Below are positions 7,758 to 11,428 of a stretch of DNA of 11,428 bases, piece by piece (the first letter of the stretch is position 1; each line of letters starts with the position of its first letter). The stretch is from the NCBI GenBank assembly GCA_005885015.1, contig VAYG01000065.1, forward strand, positions 1-11,428, given 5' to 3'. Both the position numbers and the translations under genes were made by a program. The stretch is from Actinomycetota bacterium (GTDB lineage Bacteria > Actinomycetota > UBA4738). Below the pieces are notes generated by a model. That model made no database searches. It had not been told where the DNA came from and saw only the letters and a program-made list of their open reading frames with translations.

Positions 7758-8687
7758 CTACAGGTATTGATCGATCGTCACGAAGCCGTAGCCGCGCGCC
7801 CGCAGCTCGTCGATGACCCGGGAGAGGGCGTCCGCGTCGAGGGTGGAACCGTCCGCTGGGTTCGATCCGACGTGCATGATGACGATCTCGCCTGGCCTGA
7901 GCCCCGCCAGGACCCGCTCCACCACCGAGTCGGCGGACTGCCCGCCCGAGGTCCCCTGCCACCCGCGGGTGTCCACGGTCCAATTGATGGCTCCGTAGCC
8001 GAGCGCGTTGACGAGGCGGATGGTTCGCTCGTCGCTCGCGCCGAAGGGGAATCGGAACATCGGGCGGGGGTCTCTGCCGGTGGCCGCCTCGATCGCAGCC
8101 GCGGCCGACGTGATCTCGGTCCTGACCTCGGCGTCGGACAGTTTGGTCAGGTCCGGGTGGCTGTAGCTGTGGTTTCCCACCGGATACCCGGCCCCGATCA
8201 GGCTCGCGTACCTCGGATAGGCCTCGACCCACTTGCCGGTCAAGAAGAACGTGGCCGGAACCCTCTTCGAGGCCAGCGTGGCAAGGATCGACGGCACGCC
8301 ATCGGCGTTGGCACCCGCGTCGAACGTCAGGGCCACCACTTTGCGGGACGTGGGGAGCTCGAACCACTGGGTTCCTCGAAGGGAGTCCGGGATGGCCGGG
8401 CCGGACGGCGAGGGACTCGGCTTCGGGCTGGGCTTCGGGCTGGGCTTGGGGTTGGGCTTCGGTGACGGGTGCGACTCCCGTGGATTCGGGGGCGGCGGCC
8501 GGGGCCGCGCCGGTTGCGCCGACGGAGATCGGACCGGTGAGGTGGAGGGGCCGAGCCGGGGCGAGGCGCCCGACGGAGAGGGCTCGAGGGCGAGGAGATG
8601 CCCTGCGACACAGGCCGAACCGGAGAGGACCACGATCGCGGCCACGGCCACCAGGAAACGCGTGACGGCCGGACGGGATCGCTTCAT
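7758..8687 (-). CDS. polysaccharide deacetylase (CE4 / NodB domain), exported or membrane-anchored
   Basis: Probably removes acetyl groups from a cell-wall or surface polysaccharide outside the membrane. The 309-residue protein has a basic N-terminus (MKRSRPAVTR) and a hydrophobic segment at about 11-33, a signal peptide or anchor; GSAC at 23-26 is a poor lipobox because Gly occupies the -3 position. Residues 35-98 are a Pro/Ser/Lys linker with repeated K-P-S-P units. The NodB domain follows: TFDAG (121-125), HSYSHP (173-178), RFPFG (212-216), D-T-R-G-W (239-243) and IVIMH (268-272). Motif 1 is normally TFDDG; the second Asp, a metal ligand, is Ala124, while the catalytic-base position Asp123 and both motif-2 histidines remain. 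ATG at 8687 is chosen because GGAGGAG lies 10 nt upstream; a GTG at 8726 is an alternative. It lies 68 nt after truA and could be read through from it. The substrate cannot be deduced. Confidence 0.88.
   Translation of the reverse strand: MKRSRPAVTRFLVAVAAIVVLSGSACVAGHLLALEPSPSGASPRLGPSTSPVRSPSAQPARPRPPPPNPRESHPSPKPNPKPSPKPSPKPSPSPSGPAIPDSLRGTQWFELPTSRKVVALTFDAGANADGVPSILATLASKRVPATFFLTGKWVEAYPRYASLIGAGYPVGNHSYSHPDLTKLSDAEVRTEITSAAAAIEAATGRDPRPMFRFPFGASDERTIRLVNALGYGAINWTVDTRGWQGTSGGQSADSVVERVLAGLRPGEIVIMHVGSNPADGSTLDADALSRVIDELRARGYGFVTIDQYL
8419..8466 (+). repeat. 12-bp tandem repeat coding for the K-P-S-P linker
   Basis: Units GGCTTCGGGCTG at 8419 and 8431 are identical. A diverged unit starts at 8443 and a partial one at 8455. 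On the coding (minus) strand each unit gives a four-residue P-K-P-S/N step of the deacetylase linker. It is in-frame and prone to length change by slippage. Confidence 0.75.
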
Positions 8688-8695
8688 ACGGGAGA

Positions 8696-8713
8696 TGCTC
8701 CTCCGGAGGAGCA
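8696..8713. promoter_or_regulatory. 18-bp perfect palindrome covering the deacetylase ribosome-binding site
   Basis: TGCTCCTCCGGAGGAGCA is its own reverse complement. Its right arm on the minus strand contains GGAGGAG, the Shine-Dalgarno of the deacetylase ATG at 8687. As RNA it can fold into a hairpin (7-bp stem with a CCGG loop) that would hide the site; as DNA it could be an operator. Which of these applies, if either, cannot be told from the sequence. Confidence 0.45.
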
Positions 8714-8755
8714 ACCGCCCCTTCACCCTGGCGTAACGGTGCGGTCACGGCCGGA

Positions 8756-9499
8756 TCAGCGCCGGCCGTACATGACCTTGACCAGCGCCAGCCCGTGGGG
8801 CGGAGCCACCGGCCCGGCCGCCGCCCGGTCCCGAGCCGCCAGGATGGCCGGGATGGCCTCGGCAGCCAGGCGGCCCTGCCCGACCCGCACCAGGGTCCCC
8901 ACCAGGCTCCGGACCATCTGATGGAGGAACCGGTCGGCCAGGGCGTGGACCTCCACCAGGTGGCCGGCGCGGCGAACCGAGAGGCGCCGGAGGGTCCGCA
9001 CGGTGCTAGCCGGGAGCTTCGGGGCCCGGCAGAAGGAGGCGAAGTCGTGCTCCCCCTCCAGGAACCGGGCGGCCCCTCGCATGTCGCGAAACGAGAGGTC
9101 CCCGGGGCGGTGCCACGCGTACCTCGCCGTGAAGGGGTCGGGCACGGCCCTCGTGTCGATCCGGTACCGGTACTCCCTGCCGGTTGCGCTGTGCCTGGCG
9201 TCGAAGGAGTCCGTCGCCACAGACGCCGAGAGCACCACCACCTCGGGAGCGAGCCGCCCGTTGATGGTCCGCTGGACCCGCGTCGGGTCGAGGCCGGCCG
9301 GGGCCGGGAACGAGGCCACCTGCCCCTCGGCGTGCACGCCCGCGTCCGTTCGCCCGGCCACCGACAGGCGCGGCGCCCGGCCCACCAGACCGGTCAGGGC
9401 CTCCTCGATCGCGCCCTCCACCGTGCGCACGCCCGGCTGCCTGGCCCAGCCGTGGAAGTCGGTGCCGTCGTAGGCCAGCACCAGCTTGAGGACGCCCAC
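8756..9499 (-). CDS. truA: tRNA pseudouridine synthase A (positions 38-40)
   Basis: Converts uridines 38-40 of the tRNA anticodon stem to pseudouridine, in the cytoplasm. The 247-residue protein is of usual size. It starts MGVLKLVLAYDGTDFHGWARQ. The catalytic motif AGRTDAGVHA is at 48-57, with Asp52 as nucleophile. REYRYRI (108-114) carries the conserved active-site tyrosine, HDFASFC (151-157) follows, and FLHQMVRSLVGTL (191-203) is the C-terminal signature. The GTG start at 9499 is the first usable codon after the rplQ stop, since the same frame is closed by the rplQ TAG 36 nt upstream. The Shine-Dalgarno is weak (GGAG about 18 nt away). rplQ-truA adjacency is normal in Actinomycetota. Confidence 0.96.
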   Translation of the reverse strand: MGVLKLVLAYDGTDFHGWARQPGVRTVEGAIEEALTGLVGRAPRLSVAGRTDAGVHAEGQVASFPAPAGLDPTRVQRTINGRLAPEVVVLSASVATDSFDARHSATGREYRYRIDTRAVPDPFTARYAWHRPGDLSFRDMRGAARFLEGEHDFASFCRAPKLPASTVRTLRRLSVRRAGHLVEVHALADRFLHQMVRSLVGTLVRVGQGRLAAEAIPAILAARDRAAAGPVAPPHGLALVKVMYGRR

Positions 9500-9535
9500 G
9501 GAGGCCCCGGCGCTCCGGTCCCGGCCGGTGAGGAG

Positions 9536-9901
9536 CTACTCCTCCTCGGCGGGGAGGAGCTCGATGACCGCCATGGGCGCGCCGTCACCGGCGCGGTGGC
9601 CGAGCTTGAGGATCCGGGTGTACCCCCCGGCCCGCTCCTCGTACCTGGGCGCGATCTCGGAGAAGAGCTTGTGGACCACGTCCCGGTCGGGGACCGTGCG
9701 CAGCACCTGGCGCCGCGCGTGGACGTCCCCCCGCTTGGCGAAGGTGATGAGGTGCTCGGCCAGGGGCCGGAGCGCCTTCGCCTTGGCCTCGGTGGTGCGG
9801 ATGCGGCCGCGCTGGAACAGCTCGGCGGCCAGACCTCCTAGCATCTGCTGCTGGTGGTCCGGCCCGCTGCCCAGCCGCGGTCCCTTCTTCGGCCTCGGCA
9901 T
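9536..9901 (-). CDS. rplQ: 50S ribosomal protein L17
   Basis: Large-subunit protein near the peptide exit tunnel. The 121-residue protein begins MPRPKKGPRLGSGPDHQQQM, followed by AAELFQRGRIRTTEAKAKALRPLAEHLIT, which is the L17 core, and GGYTRILKLGHRAGDGAPMAVIEL near the end. It lacks the long acidic or Ala-rich C-terminal extension seen in some actinobacterial L17 proteins and ends simply in PAEEE. The ATG at 9901 has GGAG 6 nt upstream, and only 9 nt separate it from the rpoA stop. Confidence 0.97.
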   Translation of the reverse strand: MPRPKKGPRLGSGPDHQQQMLGGLAAELFQRGRIRTTEAKAKALRPLAEHLITFAKRGDVHARRQVLRTVPDRDVVHKLFSEIAPRYEERAGGYTRILKLGHRAGDGAPMAVIELLPAEEE

Positions 9902-9910
9902 CCCGATCTC

Positions 9911-10843
9911 CTACTCCGGCTTGAGCTCGAGGCCGAGCTCGTCCAGCTTGGCCTTGACCTCGTCGATGGACTTCTGCCCGAAGTTCCGGATGTCGAGCAG
10001 CTCGGCTTCGGTCTTCTGCACCACGTCGCCAACCGTGTTGATCCCCTCCCGCTTCAGGCAGTTGTAGGAGCGCACGGAGAGGTTGAGCTCCTCGATGGTG
10101 AGAGCAAGGTCGCCCGTCAGGGTCGTGGTGTCCGGTGCCGGCCCGACGGTGAGCCCCTGGCTCTCCGCCAGCTCGCCGAACAGGTTCACCAGCTCGGACA
10201 TGGTGGTCCCGGCGGACGCCACGGCCTCGCGGGGGGTGATCGCTCCGTTGGTCTCGACGTCGAGGATGAGCCGGTCGCGGTCGGTCATCTGCTCCACACG
10301 GGTGTTCTCCACCGCGTAGGTGACCCGGCGAACCGGCGAGAAGATCGAGTCGACCGGGATCACGCCGATGGGATCGCGGGGATTCTTGTTCCGCTCCCCC
10401 GGCACGTAGCCGACGCCCCGGAGGATCACCATCTCCAGCTCGAGGCTGGCGCCCCGGCCCAAGGTGGCCAGGTGCTGCTCCGGATTGAGGATCTCCACCC
10501 CGGCGGGAGGCTGGATGTCCCCCGACGTGACGTCGGCGGGCCCCCGCGCCTTCAGGTACGCCGTGACGGGCTCGTCCACCTCGGACCGGAGGACTACCTG
10601 CTTGAGGTTCAGGATGATGTCCGTCACGTCCTCGGTGACCTTGGGGATGGTCGAGAACTCGTGGAGGACGCCCTCGATGCGCACGGAGGAGATGGCCGCT
10701 CCCGGGATGGACGACAGCAGGGTCCGCCGGAGGGCGTTTCCCAGCGTGTAGCCGAAGCCCGGCTGGAGCGGCTCGATCGAGAACTTCGAGCGCGTGGGCG
10801 TGATGGTCTCTTCCTGGATCTGGGGTCGAGCGACGATGAGCAC
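9911..10843 (-). CDS. rpoA: DNA-directed RNA polymerase subunit alpha
   Basis: Scaffold for RNA polymerase assembly and contact point for activators and upstream promoter DNA. The protein is 310 residues. The N-terminal dimerisation domain shows FSIEPLQPGFGYTLGNALRRTLLSSIPG (21-48) and the conserved EGVLHEFSTIPKVTEDV (57-73). The C-terminal domain (from about 247) has LSVRSYNCLKREGI and NFGQKSIDEVK. The residues matching the DNA-contact set of the E. coli protein (R265, N268, C269, K271, G296, S299) are all present as R258, N261, C262, K264, G289 and S292. The start is GTG at 10843, with AAGGAGGT 5 nt upstream and an in-frame TAG just before it, so no other start is possible. It follows rpsK by 73 nt with no rpsD between them. 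Confidence 0.98.
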   Translation of the reverse strand: MLIVARPQIQEETITPTRSKFSIEPLQPGFGYTLGNALRRTLLSSIPGAAISSVRIEGVLHEFSTIPKVTEDVTDIILNLKQVVLRSEVDEPVTAYLKARGPADVTSGDIQPPAGVEILNPEQHLATLGRGASLELEMVILRGVGYVPGERNKNPRDPIGVIPVDSIFSPVRRVTYAVENTRVEQMTDRDRLILDVETNGAITPREAVASAGTTMSELVNLFGELAESQGLTVGPAPDTTTLTGDLALTIEELNLSVRSYNCLKREGINTVGDVVQKTEAELLDIRNFGQKSIDEVKAKLDELGLELKPE

Positions 10844-10856
10844 GAGCTACCTCCTT

Positions 10857-10885
10857 GGCGGAGGATCATCCAATTCTGCTCCGCC
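10857..10885 (-). promoter_or_regulatory. intercistronic hairpin flush with the rpoA Shine-Dalgarno
   Basis: On the minus strand GGCGGAG (10885-10879) pairs perfectly with CTCCGCC (10863-10857) around a 15-nt loop. The stem ends exactly where the Shine-Dalgarno AAGGAGGT (10856-10849) begins. It occupies part of the 73-nt rpsK-rpoA gap. It may tune rpoA translation or mRNA stability; no regulator is implied by the sequence. Confidence 0.4.
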
Positions 10886-10916
10886 TCTGTTTCCTCCCCC
10901 GCGTTCAGGCCGGTGA

Positions 10917-11309
10917 TCAGACCCGGCGACGCTTCCTGGGACGGCATCCGTTGTGCGGCACCGGCGTCACGTCCTGGATGCCCAGGATCTCCAGGCCGGT
11001 GGCAGCCAGCGAGCGGATAGCCGTCTCCCGCCCCGACCCGGGACCCTTCACGAACACGTCGACCTTGGTCAGGCCGTGTTCCTGAGCCCGCCGCGCGGCC
11101 GCCTCCGCGGCCAGCTGGGCGGCGAACGGCGTCGACTTCCTGGAGCCCTTGAAACCGACGTTGCCGGCGCTGGCCCAGGAGATCGTGTTCCCGTCGAGGT
11201 CGGTGATGGTCACGATGGTGTTGTTGAACGTCGATTTGATGTGAGCCTGACCGTGCGCGATGTTCTTCTTCTCGCGGCGGCGGGGCTTCTTCGCCTTCGG
11301 GTTGGCCAT
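10917..11309 (-). CDS. rpsK: 30S ribosomal protein S11
   Basis: Small-subunit platform protein. The 130-residue protein opens with a basic N-terminus (MANPKAKKPRRREKKNIAHG), then HIKSTFNNTIVTITD, ISWASAGNVGFKGSRKSTPFAAQ and KGPGSGRETAIRSL. It ends DVTPVPHNGCRPRKRRRV, the fully conserved S11 tail. The ATG at 11309 is 3 nt after the rpsM stop; the purine-rich end of rpsM (AGGAAGG) can act as its binding site. It is part of the alpha operon. Confidence 0.98.
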   Translation of the reverse strand: MANPKAKKPRRREKKNIAHGQAHIKSTFNNTIVTITDLDGNTISWASAGNVGFKGSRKSTPFAAQLAAEAAARRAQEHGLTKVDVFVKGPGSGRETAIRSLAATGLEILGIQDVTPVPHNGCRPRKRRRV

Positions 11310-11312
11310 CCG

Positions 11313-11428
11313 TTACTTCGCCTTCCTCTTCACACCGACGGTCTTCTTCGGGCCCTTGCGGGTCCGTGCGTTCGTGTGGGTGCGCTGGCCTCGGACGGGC
11401 AGGCTCCTTCGATGCCGCACGCCCTGGT
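11313..11428 (-). CDS. rpsM: 30S ribosomal protein S13, C-terminal end (cut by window edge)
   Basis: Only the last 37 codons are present; the frame enters at 11426. They read QGVRHRRSLPVRGQRTHTNA, then the basic tail RTRKGPKKTVGVKRKAK and a TAA stop. This is the conserved C-terminus of S13, which lies in the small-subunit head and contacts tRNA and the large-subunit bridge. A serine replaces the glycine usual in RHRRGLPVRGQ, a minor change. It is directly followed by rpsK, 3 nt away. Confidence 0.95.
   Translation of the reverse strand, partial: QGVRHRRSLPVRGQRTHTNARTRKGPKKTVGVKRKAK

Noticed and set aside
8419..8466. CRISPR-like or intergenic repeat array
   Set aside because: The repeats are 12 bp, contiguous without spacers, and encode a K-P-S-P linker in frame.
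7711..8748. Minus-strand open frame of 345 codons over the deacetylase
   Set aside because: Out of frame with the deacetylase, which shows all five CE4 motifs in the chosen frame.
9854..11020. Plus-strand open frame of 388 codons opposite rpoA and rpsK
   Set aside because: Antisense shadow of two highly conserved genes, with no motif of its own.

Overview
The window is GC-rich and reads as a conserved housekeeping stretch from an actinomycete-like bacterium (Actinomycetota, probably an uncultured or deeply branching lineage). Three things support this. The gene order rpsM-rpsK-rpoA-rplQ-truA, rplM-rpsI, glmM-glmS-acpS-nnr-alr is the order known from Actinomycetota. Several genes start with GTG and at least two promoters look leaderless. 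The S9 and L13 cores closely resemble actinobacterial versions. Genus cannot be read from the sequence.

Almost everything is on the minus strand, so transcription runs from high to low coordinates. From the right edge: the end of rpsM (S13), rpsK (S11), rpoA, rplQ (L17) and truA form the tail of the alpha operon (11428 to 8756). rpsD (S4), often found between rpsK and rpoA, is absent there. Next comes an accessory patch (8755 to about 7130) that splits truA from rplM. It holds a secreted or membrane-anchored CE4 polysaccharide deacetylase, one leftover blade of a BNR-type beta-propeller protein, a very small plus-strand ORF with a CxxC zinc-ribbon look, a terminator-like hairpin, and a clear sigma-70-type promoter with a structured leader for rplM.

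rplM (L13) and rpsI (S9) follow as a tight pair. L13 carries an unusual strongly basic tail of about 112 residues. A small plus-strand DUF2007-type gene (5689-5937) lies between rpsI and glmM. It converges on rpsI across an 8-bp-stem hairpin and diverges from glmM across only 25 bp.

The left half (5663 to 1) is a cell-wall precursor block. GlmS makes glucosamine-6-phosphate and GlmM converts it to glucosamine-1-phosphate, both feeding UDP-GlcNAc and peptidoglycan. AcpS activates acyl carrier protein. A fused Nnr enzyme repairs hydrated NAD(P)H. Alr makes D-alanine; it is cut by the window edge. Spacings are short (51, 16 and 8 nt, then a 4-nt GTGA overlap), as expected of one operon. The deacetylase would act on the wall that this block helps to build, but that link is inference.

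I did not find a convincing undescribed multi-gene system. The points most worth a second look are the L13 tail, the six-codon mini-ORF that holds the best Shine-Dalgarno in front of glmS, the structured leaders of rplM and rpoA, and the accessory patch between truA and rplM.
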